From: Salinibacterium sp. ZJ70
GTDB lineage: Bacteria > Actinomycetota > Actinomycetes > Actinomycetales > Microbacteriaceae
Assembly (NCBI RefSeq): GCF_011751865.2
Contig: NZ_CP061770.1
Coordinates: 186,001-250,000 of the forward strand
Direction: 5' to 3'
Length of the DNA stretch: 64,000 bases
This document shows positions 1 to 8,218 of this stretch, piece after piece. Below the pieces are notes generated by a model. That model was not told where the DNA came from, did not search any database, and saw only the letters and a list, made by a program, of their open reading frames with translations. The translations under genes and the position numbers were made by a program. Each line of letters begins with the position of its first letter. Positions within the stretch are counted from its first letter, which is position 1.

Positions 1-954
1 CTCGCGCTCAAGAACTCCGACACCCCTGGTCCGTTCATCGCGCTCAACGACGCGTACCACGGCCGCACCTTCGCGACGATGGGACTCAGCTGGCCGCACG
101 GCGAGCGTCGCTTCGACCAGCAGATCCCGTGGGCCATCCGCGTGCGCCAGCCCTACGCCTACCGTGCGCCGAAGGGCGTCTCGCCGAGCGAGTGGGCCGA
201 GAAGTGCGCCGAGGACCTGCGCGAGGTCATCCGCGCGTCGCACACCCAGCGTCCCGTCGCGTTCATCATGGAGCCCGTCCAGGGCAACGGCACGCAGCTC
301 GACTTCCCGGTCGAGTACTACCAGCGCGTGCGCGAGATCTGCTCCGAGACCGGCGTCTTCCTGATCTTCGACGAGATCCAGACGGGCTTCGGCCGCACGG
401 GGAAGATGTGGGCCTCCGACTACTACGGAGTGACCCCCGACATCCTCGTCTTCGGCAAGGCCGCCGCCGGCGGTTACCCGCTCGCCGGCATCATCGCGCG
501 CGAGGACATGAAGCCGTTCGGCCCCGGCGAGGACGCCCTCACCTTCGGCGGCTTCCCGCCGAGCATGGCGGCGGCGCTCGAGAACCTGCGCATCCTGCGC
601 GAGGGCGACTACATCGAGAACGCGGCGCGCATGGGCGAGTACACCACCGGTCGCCTGAAGGAGCTCGCGGAGCGCCACCCGCTCATCGGCGAGGTGCGCG
701 GCCCCGGCCTCCTCATCGGCGTCGAGCTGGTCGAGGATCGCGAGACCAAGGCACCCGCGATCAGCGCCACCGGCCAGGTGCTCGAGCGCGGATGGGAGCG
801 CGGCGTGATGTTCGGCGAGACCCGTTTCGCGAACTCGGGCAACGTCGTCAAGTTCAAGCCCCCGATGTGCGTCACGAAGGACGAGATCGACATCTGCGTC
901 GATGTCTTCGACGAGATCCTCACGGAGCTCGAAGCGGAGCGTGTAAACGCCTGA
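1..954 (+). CDS. Class III (PLP) aminotransferase, 5' truncated by window edge
   Basis: The frame is open from base 1, so the N-terminus lies upstream; the 317 codons present cover the large PLP domain and the C-terminal small domain. Family signs are the EPVQGNG segment, the [12 protein letters not shown] motif holding the cofactor-binding Asp, and VFGKAAAGG, whose Lys (residue 153 of the fragment) is the expected Schiff-base lysine. Class III enzymes move amino groups from omega-amines such as GABA, ornithine, putrescine or 4-aminobutyrate-like compounds. It lies directly upstream of a polyamine-type ABC operon that ends with a second class III aminotransferase, so an amine or polyamine catabolic role is likely. 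The exact substrate cannot be read from sequence. Confidence 0.9.
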   Translation, partial: LALKNSDTPGPFIALNDAYHGRTFATMGLSWPHGERRFDQQIPWAIRVRQPYAYRAPKGVSPSEWAEKCAEDLREVIRASHTQRPVAFIMEPVQGNGTQLDFPVEYYQRVREICSETGVFLIFDEIQTGFGRTGKMWASDYYGVTPDILVFGKAAAGGYPLAGIIAREDMKPFGPGEDALTFGGFPPSMAAALENLRILREGDYIENAARMGEYTTGRLKELAERHPLIGEVRGPGLLIGVELVEDRETKAPAISATGQVLERGWERGVMFGETRFANSGNVVKFKPPMCVTKDEIDICVDVFDEILTELEAERVNA

Positions 955-984
955 TTACGTTTCGGGCGACGAGGGCGTCTGGGG

Positions 985-1013
985 TTGACACGCCACCAAC
1001 CCGCTGAGATAGT
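985..1013 (+). promoter_or_regulatory. Putative sigma-70-type promoter for the pot operon
   Basis: A perfect TTGACA at 985-990 is followed after 17 bases by GATAGT (1008-1013), which matches TATAAT at four positions. It sits 50 bases upstream of the potD start, in the gap after the first aminotransferase. This suggests potDBCA and the second aminotransferase can be transcribed separately from the upstream gene. Seen by eye only. Confidence 0.45.
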
Positions 1014-1063
1014 CGTCTATACAACCAAGCACCACCTCCAACTCGAATATTGGGGAATCACAC

Positions 1064-2125
1064 ATGAAGAAGACCAAGCTCTTCGCCCTCGCCGCCGGCA
1101 CTGTTGCCGTCGCGATGACGATCACCGGCTGCACCACTGACGGCGGCAGCTCCAACAACGAGGGCGCCGCCAGCGACACCCTCTACTTCGCCGGATGGGG
1201 AGGCCAGTACCAGGAGGCCATCGCCGAGGCGATCATCAAGCCGTTCGAAGAGAAGTTCGGCGTGAAGGTCGTCCAGGACTCGCCGGTCGACTACGTCAAG
1301 ATCGAACAGATGGTTGCCGCGGGCAACATCACCTGGGACGTCACCGACAACGACCCGTTCTTCGTCAACCCGAACTGCGGCACGCTGTTCGAGGAGATCG
1401 ACCAGTCGGCGATCGAGGGTCTGCCCGAGGAGATCGTGGCGCCGTGCGCCGTGCCGATCATCCAGTACGCGCAGGTTCTCATGTACAACACGGAGACCTA
1501 CCCGGACCCGGCCACCGCGCCCAAGGGCTGGGAAGACTTCTTCGACACCGAGAAGTTCCCCGGCACGCGTGCCGTCGGCAACTACGCCACCTACGGTGCG
1601 GTCGAGGCCGCGCTCATGGCGGACGGCGTCGCCGAGGACGAGCTCTACCCGCTCGACTTCGACCGTGCGTACTCGAAGCTCGACACCATCCGCGACAGCC
1701 TCGTGTTCTGGGACACCGGTGCCCAGCAGGAGCAGCTCCTCGTCTCGGGTGAGCCCGACATGATGATCGCCTGGTCGGGCCGTGCGGCCACCCAGGTGCG
1801 CGGCGGAGCCACCTACGCCCCGGTCTTCGACCAGGCCGTGATCGCGTACAACACGCTCGCCATCACCAAGGGCTCCAAGAACAAGGAGCTCGCGGAGAAG
1901 TTCATCGCGTTCGCCCTCGAGGCCGAGCAGCAGAGCCGTCTGGCCGAGCTGATCGCCTACTCGCCCGGCAACCTGAACGCCACGCCGCAGCTCGACGAGA
2001 TCGGCCAGCAGTACAACGTCATCGAGCCCGAGATCCTCTCGACCTCGGTCTACCAGGACATGAACTGGTGGGGCGACAACCTCGACGCCGGCGTCGAAGC
2101 CTGGACCAACTGGGCCATCGGCTGA
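1064..2125 (+). CDS. potD: Polyamine-type ABC transporter substrate-binding lipoprotein (PotD-like)
   Basis: 353 aa. The N-terminus is a lipoprotein signal: two lysines, a hydrophobic run, and the lipobox ITGC with Cys23 as the lipidation site, so the mature protein is tethered outside the membrane. The body resembles PotD/PotF extracellular binding proteins (LYFAGWGGQYQEA near residue 43, a conserved WDVTDND segment, and AYNTLAITKGSKN in the second lobe). It is the first gene of a potD-potB-potC-potA-aminotransferase operon. The ligand may be spermidine, putrescine or a related amine; the ligand pocket was not resolved. The start is supported by GGGGAA upstream. Confidence 0.88.
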   Translation: MKKTKLFALAAGTVAVAMTITGCTTDGGSSNNEGAASDTLYFAGWGGQYQEAIAEAIIKPFEEKFGVKVVQDSPVDYVKIEQMVAAGNITWDVTDNDPFFVNPNCGTLFEEIDQSAIEGLPEEIVAPCAVPIIQYAQVLMYNTETYPDPATAPKGWEDFFDTEKFPGTRAVGNYATYGAVEAALMADGVAEDELYPLDFDRAYSKLDTIRDSLVFWDTGAQQEQLLVSGEPDMMIAWSGRAATQVRGGATYAPVFDQAVIAYNTLAITKGSKNKELAEKFIAFALEAEQQSRLAELIAYSPGNLNATPQLDEIGQQYNVIEPEILSTSVYQDMNWWGDNLDAGVEAWTNWAIG

Positions 2126-2160
2126 CCTGACCGCACCAAGAGATATACCGGAGAACGCCC

Positions 2161-3066
2161 GTGACGAGCACACAATCGCTCCGAATCGCGCAGGCTGACC
2201 GTCGCCCTCGTGGCGGCGGTCAGCCCCGGCCACGACGCGTGGGACTGCGGGCACTGCCCGTGGTCCCCGCGCTCGTCGTGGTCGCACTTGCGCTCATCAT
2301 CCCCGTCGTGATTCTGCTGTCGCAGAGCTTCTTCGACCCTGACTTCACCCTCGACAACTACGTCAAGCTCTTCAACGACGAGACGTCGAAGACGGTGCTC
2401 GGACGCACGCTCGCCATGTCGGCGATCGTGACGCTCGTCACGCTCCTCCTCGCCTACCCGTACGCCGCCGCCATGACGATGGTGTCGGACAAGACGCGAG
2501 CGATCATGCTCGCGATCGTGCTGCTGCCCTTCTGGACGAGCCTCATGGCGCGAACCTTCGCCTGGATCGTCCTCCTGCAGGAGAACGGCCCCATCAACGC
2601 GATGCTGAGCGTCGTCGGCCTCGGCGACGTCAAGCTCGGCGGCACCGCCATCGGCGTCGTCATCGGCATGACCCAGGTGCTGCTGCCGTTCATGGTGCTG
2701 CCGCTCTACAGCGTGCTCTCCACGATCGACCTGCGCCTCGTGACCGCCGCGCAGAGCCTCGGCGCCCGCCCGCTCGTCGCCTTCGCAAAGGTGTACCTGC
2801 CGCTGTCGATGCCGGGCATCTTCGCCGGCATCACCCTCGTCTTCATCATGAGCATCGGGTTCTACGTGACCCCCGCCCTCCTCGGTTCGCCGCGTGAGGC
2901 GATGGTCGCCCAGCTCATCGACACCCGCATCATCCGCATGCTCGACTTCGCCGGAGGTGGTGCGCTCTCGCTTGTGCTGATCGCCATCATCCTCGTGCTT
3001 CTCGGAGTCGTCACGCGGTTCGTCGGCCTCTCGCAGGCGCTCGGAGCAGGAGCCACCAAGCGATGA
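2161..3066 (+). CDS. potB: Polyamine-type ABC transporter permease (PotB-like)
   Basis: 301 aa, GTG start preceded by GGAGAA. A basic, Pro/Gly/Arg-rich N-terminal tail of about 30 residues precedes roughly six transmembrane segments. The EAA loop that docks on the ATPase is visible around residues 196-215 (AAQSLGARP...YLPLSMPG). The stop codon overlaps the start of the next permease gene (ATGA), implying translational coupling. It forms the heterodimeric membrane channel with the following gene. Family membership is clear; substrate is inferred from the neighbours. Confidence 0.9.
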   Translation: MTSTQSLRIAQADRRPRGGGQPRPRRVGLRALPVVPALVVVALALIIPVVILLSQSFFDPDFTLDNYVKLFNDETSKTVLGRTLAMSAIVTLVTLLLAYPYAAAMTMVSDKTRAIMLAIVLLPFWTSLMARTFAWIVLLQENGPINAMLSVVGLGDVKLGGTAIGVVIGMTQVLLPFMVLPLYSVLSTIDLRLVTAAQSLGARPLVAFAKVYLPLSMPGIFAGITLVFIMSIGFYVTPALLGSPREAMVAQLIDTRIIRMLDFAGGGALSLVLIAIILVLLGVVTRFVGLSQALGAGATKR

Positions 3067-3851
3067 ACACCGCAACCCGTCTTCCCCTCTACCTCCGCAT
3101 CATCGGCGTCGTCGTCGCGGTCTACCTGATCGCGCCGCTGCTGGTGATCATCCCGGTGTCCTTCACCGGCAAGCAGAGCTTCGAGTTCCCGCCCAAGGAA
3201 TGGTCGCTCGACTACTACGTCAAGTTCTTCACGGACGACGTCTGGATGGGGGCGCTGCGCAACTCGCTCGTTCTCGCCGTCGTCGTCGCGATCGTCGCGA
3301 CCGTGCTCGGCACGCTCGCCTCGTTCGCGCTCGTCCGGGTCGAGTTCCGCGGACGTGAGCTGGTCCGCACCGTGCTGCTCACCCCGATGATGGTGCCCTC
3401 GATCGTCGCCGCCGTCGCGGTGTACGCCGTCGCGCTGCGCACGGGACTCGTGGGCAACTTCGGCGGATTCGTCCTCGCCCACACGATGCTCGCGCTGCCG
3501 TTCGTGATCGTCGCGGTGACCGCGAGCCTCGGAACCTTCGATACCCGACTCGAGCACGCAGCTTCGAGCCTCGGCGCGAACAAGTTCACGACGTTCCGCC
3601 TCGTGACGCTTCCGCTGCTGCTTCCCGGCATGCTCTCGGGCGCGGTGTTCGCCTTCGTCACCTCGTTCGACGAGGTCGTCATGGCGCTGTACCTGCAGAG
3701 CCCGTCGCTGCGCACCCTCCCGGTGCAGATGTACACGAGCGTGAAGCTCCAGACCGACCCCACGATCGCCGCGGCCTCGACTGTGATCGTCGTGATCACG
3801 TCGGCCGCCATCCTTCTCCCGCAACTGCTCAGAAAGGCAGACAAGTCGTGA
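3063..3851 (+). CDS. potC: Polyamine-type ABC transporter permease (PotC-like)
   Basis: 262 aa, the usual size for PotC. It has about six transmembrane helices and an EAA loop at about residues 165-185 (AASSLGANKF...LPLLLPGM), plus the SFDEVV segment typical of the PotC/PotI branch just after it. The start overlaps the potB stop by four bases and the stop overlaps the GTG of potA (GTGA), so three proteins of the complex are translationally chained. It works as the second half of the inner-membrane channel. Confidence 0.9.
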   Translation: MNTATRLPLYLRIIGVVVAVYLIAPLLVIIPVSFTGKQSFEFPPKEWSLDYYVKFFTDDVWMGALRNSLVLAVVVAIVATVLGTLASFALVRVEFRGRELVRTVLLTPMMVPSIVAAVAVYAVALRTGLVGNFGGFVLAHTMLALPFVIVAVTASLGTFDTRLEHAASSLGANKFTTFRLVTLPLLLPGMLSGAVFAFVTSFDEVVMALYLQSPSLRTLPVQMYTSVKLQTDPTIAAASTVIVVITSAAILLPQLLRKADKS

Positions 3852-4927
3852 CCGACACCACGAATGCGAGCTCCGTCGTTCTCCGCAACGTCGTCAAGAG
3901 CTACGGAAACGGAACGGCCAACGCCGTCGACAACGTCAGCCTGACGATCGCCGGCGGCGAGTTCATGACCTTCCTCGGTCCGAGCGGTTCCGGCAAGACC
4001 ACGACCCTCAACGCGATCGCGGGCTTCCTCGACATCACGTCGGGCGAGATCCTCATCGCGGGCGAAGACGTCTCCCGTGTGCCCGCCCACAAGCGCGACC
4101 TCGGCATGGTCTTCCAGCACTACGCGCTCTTCCCGCACCTCAACGTGCTCGAGAACGTCGCCTTCCCGCTCGCGCGCCGCGGCGTCGCGAAGGCCGAGGC
4201 GCACGAGCGCGCCCGCGCCGTGCTCAAGGTCGTCGGGCTCGAGGGCTTCGAGGAGCGCCTGCCCAAGCAGCTCTCCGGTGGACAGCAGCAGCGTGTCGCC
4301 GTGGCGCGAGCCGTCGTCTACAACCCGCGCGTCGTCCTCATGGATGAGCCGCTCGGTGCGCTCGACAAGCGTCTGCGCGAGCAGGTGCAGACCGAGATCA
4401 AGCGCCTGCACCGCGACCTCGGCCTCACGTTCATCTACGTGACCCACGACCAGGAGGAGGCGCTCGCGCTGAGCGACCGCATCGCGGTCTTCAACGACGG
4501 AAGCATCGCCCAGGTGGGAACGGCGGAGGAGCTCTACGAGCGACCCGCGAACCGCTTCGTCGCGAACTTCCTCGGTGAGTCGACCATCTGGTCCGGTTCG
4601 GTCGACGGCGACGCGTTCGTCATCGACGGCGGCCTGCGCCTGCCTCTGCCCGCCGACCGCACGGTCGCCGAGCCCGTGGCCGTCATGGTGCGCCCCGAGA
4701 ACCTGCGCGTCGTCGCGGCGGACGCTGCGACCTCCGGCCCCCGTGTCGTCGGTCGCGTCGTCGAGACCATGTACCTCGGCTCCTCGGCCAAGACCGCGGT
4801 CGAGCTGCCGGGTGGCGTCACCGCTGTCGTGCGCACCCCCGCCGCGATCGCCGTGCCCGTGCAGGTCGGCGACGAGGTCGCCGTCACGTGGAACGACGAG
4901 CACGCCGTCTTCCTCGCCGCCAACTGA
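3848..4927 (+). CDS. potA: Polyamine-type ABC transporter ATP-binding protein (PotA-like)
   Basis: 359 aa. Walker A is GPSGSGKT (about residues 44-51), the Q-loop region is MVFQHYALFPH, the signature is LSGGQQQR (about 142-149), Walker B is VVLMDEP followed by the D-loop GALDK, and the H-loop is VTHDQEEAL. The last 120 residues form the TOBE-like regulatory domain of PotA/MalK-class ATPases. It energises the PotB/PotC channel from the cytoplasmic side. A 32-base gap separates it from the second aminotransferase, consistent with one transcript. Confidence 0.92.
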   Translation: MTDTTNASSVVLRNVVKSYGNGTANAVDNVSLTIAGGEFMTFLGPSGSGKTTTLNAIAGFLDITSGEILIAGEDVSRVPAHKRDLGMVFQHYALFPHLNVLENVAFPLARRGVAKAEAHERARAVLKVVGLEGFEERLPKQLSGGQQQRVAVARAVVYNPRVVLMDEPLGALDKRLREQVQTEIKRLHRDLGLTFIYVTHDQEEALALSDRIAVFNDGSIAQVGTAEELYERPANRFVANFLGESTIWSGSVDGDAFVIDGGLRLPLPADRTVAEPVAVMVRPENLRVVAADAATSGPRVVGRVVETMYLGSSAKTAVELPGGVTAVVRTPAAIAVPVQVGDEVAVTWNDEHAVFLAAN

Positions 4928-4959
4928 ACCGCAGTACCAGCTCACACAGGAGTCACATC

Positions 4960-6204
4960 ATGAGCCAGTCTTCGCTCCCCGCGATGCTGTACCCGTTCGC
5001 TCGCCCCACGGCGACCGAGTTCCTGCGGATCGTCCGCGGCGAGGGAACCCTCGTCTTCGACGACGAGGGCAACGACTACGTCGACGCGACGTCGTCGCTG
5101 TGGTTCGCCACGGTCGGTCACGGCCGCACGCAGATCGCCGACGCGGTCGCCGCGCAGATGTCGCGCCTCGCGGCATTCCACACCTTCGAGCGCTTCTCCA
5201 ACGACATCGTCGAGGAGCTCTCGGAGCTGCTCGTCGCCGACGCGCCGATGGACGACGCCCGTGTGTTCTTCACGAACTCCGGATCCGAGGCCGCCGACAC
5301 CGGCATCAAGATCGCGCGTGCCGCCCGCACCCTGCAGGGCAAGCCCGAGAAGTCGATCATCGTCGCGGTCGACGGCGCCTTCCACGGCGTCTCGTACGCG
5401 GGCATCTCGGTGGGTGGCATCCAGGACAACAAGAACCGCTTCGGCGCGACCCTGCCCGACGTCATCCACGTTCCCCGCCACGACATCGACGCCCTGCGCG
5501 CCGTGTTCGAGGAGCACGGCGACCGCATCGCCCTGTTCATGATCGAGCCGGTGCTCGGTGCGGCGGGCGTCTACCCGCCGCCGGAGGGCTTCCTGAAGCA
5601 GGTGCGCGAGCTGTGCGACGAGCACGACGTGTGGCTGCTGTTCGACGAGGTCGTCACGGGCTTCGGCCGCCTCGGCACCATGTGGGCGTCGCGCTACTTC
5701 GACGTGCGCCCCGACCTCGTGATGTTCGCGAAGGGCGTCACCTCGGGCTACTTCCCGATGGGCGGTGTCTTCGTGGGAGCCGACGTGCGCGCAGCGCTCG
5801 AGTCGGACCCGGAGTTCCTGCTGCGTCACGGCCACACCTACTCGGGCCACCCGGCCGCGTCGGCTGCCGCGCTCGCGAACATCCGCATCCTGCGCGAAGA
5901 GAACCTCATCGCGAACGTGCCGCACATCGGCGCGCGCATCCGCGAGGGCCTCGACGCGATCCACGCCGACGGTCTCGTCGACGCGGTGCGCAGCGAGGGT
6001 GCCATGTGCGCGGTGCAGCTGCCGGAGAACGTCGAGGCTGTCGACATCCGCGAGCGCATGATCGCGAACGACCGCGTCATCGTGCGCGCCATCGGCCGCT
6101 CGACGATCGCCATGTCGCCGCCGTTCGTGACGACTGACGAGCAGATCGACCGCATCCTGGCGGCGCTGCGTCGTGCGCTGGAGGACGTGCACGCCGGACG
6201 CTGA
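4960..6204 (+). CDS. Class III aminotransferase linked to polyamine transport
   Basis: 414 aa, complete. I chose the ATG at 4960 because AGGAG lies eight bases upstream (4948-4952); a longer in-frame reading begins inside potA and has a non-protein-like Arg-rich start. Motifs: FTNSGSEAAD (phosphate binding), EPVLGAAG, FDEVVTGFGR (Asp for the pyridine nitrogen), and MFAKGVTSG with the Schiff-base Lys258. It is the last gene of the pot operon and is followed by a strong hairpin. Likely reaction: transamination of an omega-amino compound, such as putrescine, GABA or beta-alanine, to its aldehyde. It is not closely similar to the truncated paralogue at the left edge, so the two probably act on different intermediates. 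Confidence 0.9.
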   Translation: MSQSSLPAMLYPFARPTATEFLRIVRGEGTLVFDDEGNDYVDATSSLWFATVGHGRTQIADAVAAQMSRLAAFHTFERFSNDIVEELSELLVADAPMDDARVFFTNSGSEAADTGIKIARAARTLQGKPEKSIIVAVDGAFHGVSYAGISVGGIQDNKNRFGATLPDVIHVPRHDIDALRAVFEEHGDRIALFMIEPVLGAAGVYPPPEGFLKQVRELCDEHDVWLLFDEVVTGFGRLGTMWASRYFDVRPDLVMFAKGVTSGYFPMGGVFVGADVRAALESDPEFLLRHGHTYSGHPAASAAALANIRILREENLIANVPHIGARIREGLDAIHADGLVDAVRSEGAMCAVQLPENVEAVDIRERMIANDRVIVRAIGRSTIAMSPPFVTTDEQIDRILAALRRALEDVHAGR

Positions 6205-6222
6205 CCCGGAGTGCTTGGCGGG

Positions 6223-6256
6223 CGGCCGCGGATCGGGGGATCCGCGGCCGTCTTCT
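6223..6256 (+). terminator. Rho-independent-type terminator of the pot operon
   Basis: A perfect 12-bp stem (CGGCCGCGGATC / GATCCGCGGCCG) with a GGGG loop, followed by TCTTCTC, begins 19 bases after the aminotransferase stop. It also lies at the 3' end of the convergent gene on the minus strand, so it may serve both directions. Confidence 0.75.
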
Positions 6257-6810
6257 CATTCCAGGCCGTGAGGCATGTCGAGCAGCTCCTCGAGCTCCTC
6301 GCGCAGATCCTGCAGTGCGATGCTGCGGGCGACGCCCTTGAGGGTGCGCGATCCGCGCTTCTGGGGCACCGAAGCGGCGGTCGCCGCGATCTCGTCGAGC
6401 GCGAGCATGCGCGCCTCGTCGATGAGCTTGGCGGTGGCCTCGTCGTCGGTCTGGAAGTCCCGCAGACTCTTCGCCACCGCCAGGAGCACGCGCCGCCGAC
6501 GCCGCAGCAGCGGCACATCGCGCGAGTTGTAGTCACGGGCCGTCACCGCGCTGCGGTGGCGCTTGCGCGCATAGCCGATGTCGACGAGCAGCCTCTGGGC
6601 ATCCTGCTCGCTCTCGACGGCGAGATGCTCCGCCTCGGCGCGCACCGTCTCCGTGAACCAGGTCTGGTCGAAGTCGACCCCATCACGCAGCGTGCGCAGG
6701 ATGATGAGATTCTTCATCCGCTGACGGATGCCCGCGAACGCGACGAGGAGAGCGTCGGCGACAAGGTCGCTCAACGAGGTGCGGCGCGGAGGCAGTCGGA
6801 ACATCGGCAT
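6256..6810 (-). CDS. Hypothetical basic protein, unknown function
   Basis: 184 aa from the ATG at 6810 (an alternative ATG lies two codons later at 6804; readings that start further upstream enter an intergenic region with Cys/Pro-rich, non-protein-like sequence). The protein is predicted soluble and mostly helical, with a basic N-terminus (MPMFRLPPRR) and many Arg and charged residues (RKRHRSAV, LLRRRRRVLLAV). No catalytic motif or transmembrane segment is seen. It is transcribed divergently from the membrane gene at 6954 and converges on the pot operon terminator. I do not recognise a domain; conservation in Microbacteriaceae would need a search. Confidence 0.7.
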   Translation of the reverse strand: MPMFRLPPRRTSLSDLVADALLVAFAGIRQRMKNLIILRTLRDGVDFDQTWFTETVRAEAEHLAVESEQDAQRLLVDIGYARKRHRSAVTARDYNSRDVPLLRRRRRVLLAVAKSLRDFQTDDEATAKLIDEARMLALDEIAATAASVPQKRGSRTLKGVARSIALQDLREELEELLDMPHGLE

Positions 6811-6811
6811 C

Positions 6812-6829
6812 GTGTCCACGTTATCCACA
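6812..6829 (+). promoter_or_regulatory. Two adjacent DnaA-box-like 9-mers
   Basis: GTGTCCACG (6812-6820) is directly followed by TTATCCACA (6821-6829), the latter identical to the E. coli consensus DnaA box. They lie in the divergent promoter region just upstream of the minus-strand start at 6810. Actinobacterial boxes usually read TTGTCCACA. Two boxes alone do not make an origin; a regulatory or titration site, or chance, is more likely. Confidence 0.35.
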
Positions 6830-6953
6830 GCACGGTCCTCAGTGGGCATACCCGCAGGGTTTTCAACACGGGGGCAGTTCTGCCCGTGGCATCGGGGCGC
6901 GGGTCTGCAACAATCAGCCTCGACGCGCCCTCGCGTCGCAAAGGAGCGAATCC

Positions 6954-7856
6954 ATGACAACCACCCCTCCGCAACGGTCCAGAGCCGCCACGATGTCCCT
7001 GTGGCTCGCCGTCGGCGCACTCATCGTCGCCGCGATCATGGGCGGGTTCTTCATCATCGTGGGAGACCAGGCGAACGTCGCCGGCCGTGCGTGGCTGACA
7101 CTGTTCCTGGTGCTGCTGTTCGCCGGTGCGGTCGTGCTCGACGCGCAGGTCTCCGACGGGCCCAACAAGTGGTACCTCACCGCCTCGACCATCACCAACG
7201 TCGTGATCGTCGCCGTGGGTCTGATGAAGCTCTGGAACGGCTGGCTGCAGGGGGAGAACACGAGTGATCCGGGGGTGTGGAGCGCCCAGTTCGGACGCCT
7301 CATCGCCGTCGCCGTGCTGCTGCGACTCGCACTTCTCGTCACCCAGCTCTACGGCCTCTACTTCGTGACCCGCGCCCGCAGCCAGGTGGGCAAGATCACG
7401 GCGGGCATCACGATCGGCATGGTGTGGATCGCTGCGCTCGTGCTCGCGGTCCCCGCCTCGTTCCCCGCCTACGACTGGCCCGAGTGGTGGTGGCGCATCG
7501 CCGGCGCCGCATCGCTCGTCGCGGTGGTCATGGCGGTCATCCCGGTGATCATCCGTGCGTTCGAGCCCAAGCCCGAGCGTGCGGCGGTCCAGACCCCCGC
7601 GTACCAGGCGCCTGCCGCCGGCTACGCGCCTGCGGGGTACCAGGCCTACCAGCAGCCGGTGTACCAGCAGCCGGCCGCACAGCCCGCCTACCAGCCGGTT
7701 CCCCCGGAGTACCAGCAGCAGGCCGCCGCACCAGTCGCGGCCGCGCAGCAGCCGGTTGCGCCCGCGCCCGCGGTAGAGGTCGCACCCGCGGCAGGTGGCA
7801 CGGAGGCCGCGCCAGCACCGGAAGGCGAGATCACGCCGCCGGTTCCGCCGCAGTGA
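6954..7856 (+). CDS. Multi-pass membrane protein with Tyr/Gln/Pro/Ala-rich C-terminal tail
   Basis: 300 aa. The ATG has AAGGAG (6941-6946) at ideal distance. About six hydrophobic segments span residues 15-200. From about residue 207 the protein becomes a low-complexity tail built on short PAYQ, AGYQ, QQPVYQQP and APAA units, ending acidic. Such tails are common in actinobacterial membrane proteins and are often intracellular scaffolds. No transport or enzyme motif is visible. It is monocistronic and followed by a strong hairpin. Function unknown. Confidence 0.8.
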   Translation: MTTTPPQRSRAATMSLWLAVGALIVAAIMGGFFIIVGDQANVAGRAWLTLFLVLLFAGAVVLDAQVSDGPNKWYLTASTITNVVIVAVGLMKLWNGWLQGENTSDPGVWSAQFGRLIAVAVLLRLALLVTQLYGLYFVTRARSQVGKITAGITIGMVWIAALVLAVPASFPAYDWPEWWWRIAGAASLVAVVMAVIPVIIRAFEPKPERAAVQTPAYQAPAAGYAPAGYQAYQQPVYQQPAAQPAYQPVPPEYQQQAAAPVAAAQQPVAPAPAVEVAPAAGGTEAAPAPEGEITPPVPPQ

Positions 7857-7885
7857 GGCGAGACCGAGCCCGGTCCTGAACACGT

Positions 7886-7916
7886 CGAGGCCCCCGAGAT
7901 GATCTCGGGGGCCTCG
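7886..7916. terminator. Hairpin terminator downstream of the 6954 gene
   Basis: A perfect 13-bp stem (CGAGGCCCCCGAG with its complement) around a 5-base loop, 29 bases after the stop. There is no T tract, which is common in high-GC actinobacteria. It lies between convergent genes and probably works in both directions. Confidence 0.7.
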
Positions 7917-7964
7917 TCCGCGTGAGGGGGCCGGCTGAGCGCTCGGCCGGGCGCCGTCTGCGCG

Positions 7965-8066
7965 TCAGTAGTCCTCACCCTCGGCCTGCGAGGGGTGGCG
8001 ATCGAACCACGCGGGAACCGCGATGAAGTCGAGGGCGTCGGTGTCGAAGAGCTCGGTGCTTGCCAT
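7965..8066 (-). CDS. Small 33-aa acidic protein, unknown
   Basis: A 34-codon ORF with ATG at 8066 and stop at 7965-7967. It is preceded by GGAAGGA, whose core is about eight bases upstream of the ATG, a strong ribosome site. The peptide starts MASTELFDTDALDF, has a central AVPAWFDRHP segment and ends EGEDY. It is acidic and soluble, with no signal peptide, Cys or hydrophobic segment. It converges on the hairpin at 7886-7916. It could be a real small protein, or the leader or precursor of a lost system, since degraded sortase sequence lies just upstream. No family is recognised. Confidence 0.5.
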   Translation of the reverse strand: MASTELFDTDALDFIAVPAWFDRHPSQAEGEDY

Positions 8067-8218
8067 GATCTCTGTCCTTCCGGGAGTGCGCTGCTCTGCG
8101 CGCGATCAGCGGGCGGATTTTCCGCTCAGCCCCATCCTGCGCGTGAGATCGCCGAAAATGGGGCCGGATCAGGCGGAACTTCATCGTCGTCTTCCGTTTC
8201 CAGCAAGAATCCCGGTTC

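Noticed and set aside
129..1007. Long Arg-rich reading frames overlapping the aminotransferase and many similar ones elsewhere, on both strands
   Set aside because: They are out-of-frame shadows of high-GC genes: strong Arg/Pro/Ser/Ala bias, no domains, no ribosome sites.
6812..6829. An origin of replication at the DnaA-box-like sites
   Set aside because: Only two boxes, no AT-rich unwinding region, and no dnaA, dnaN, rpmH or parAB genes nearby.
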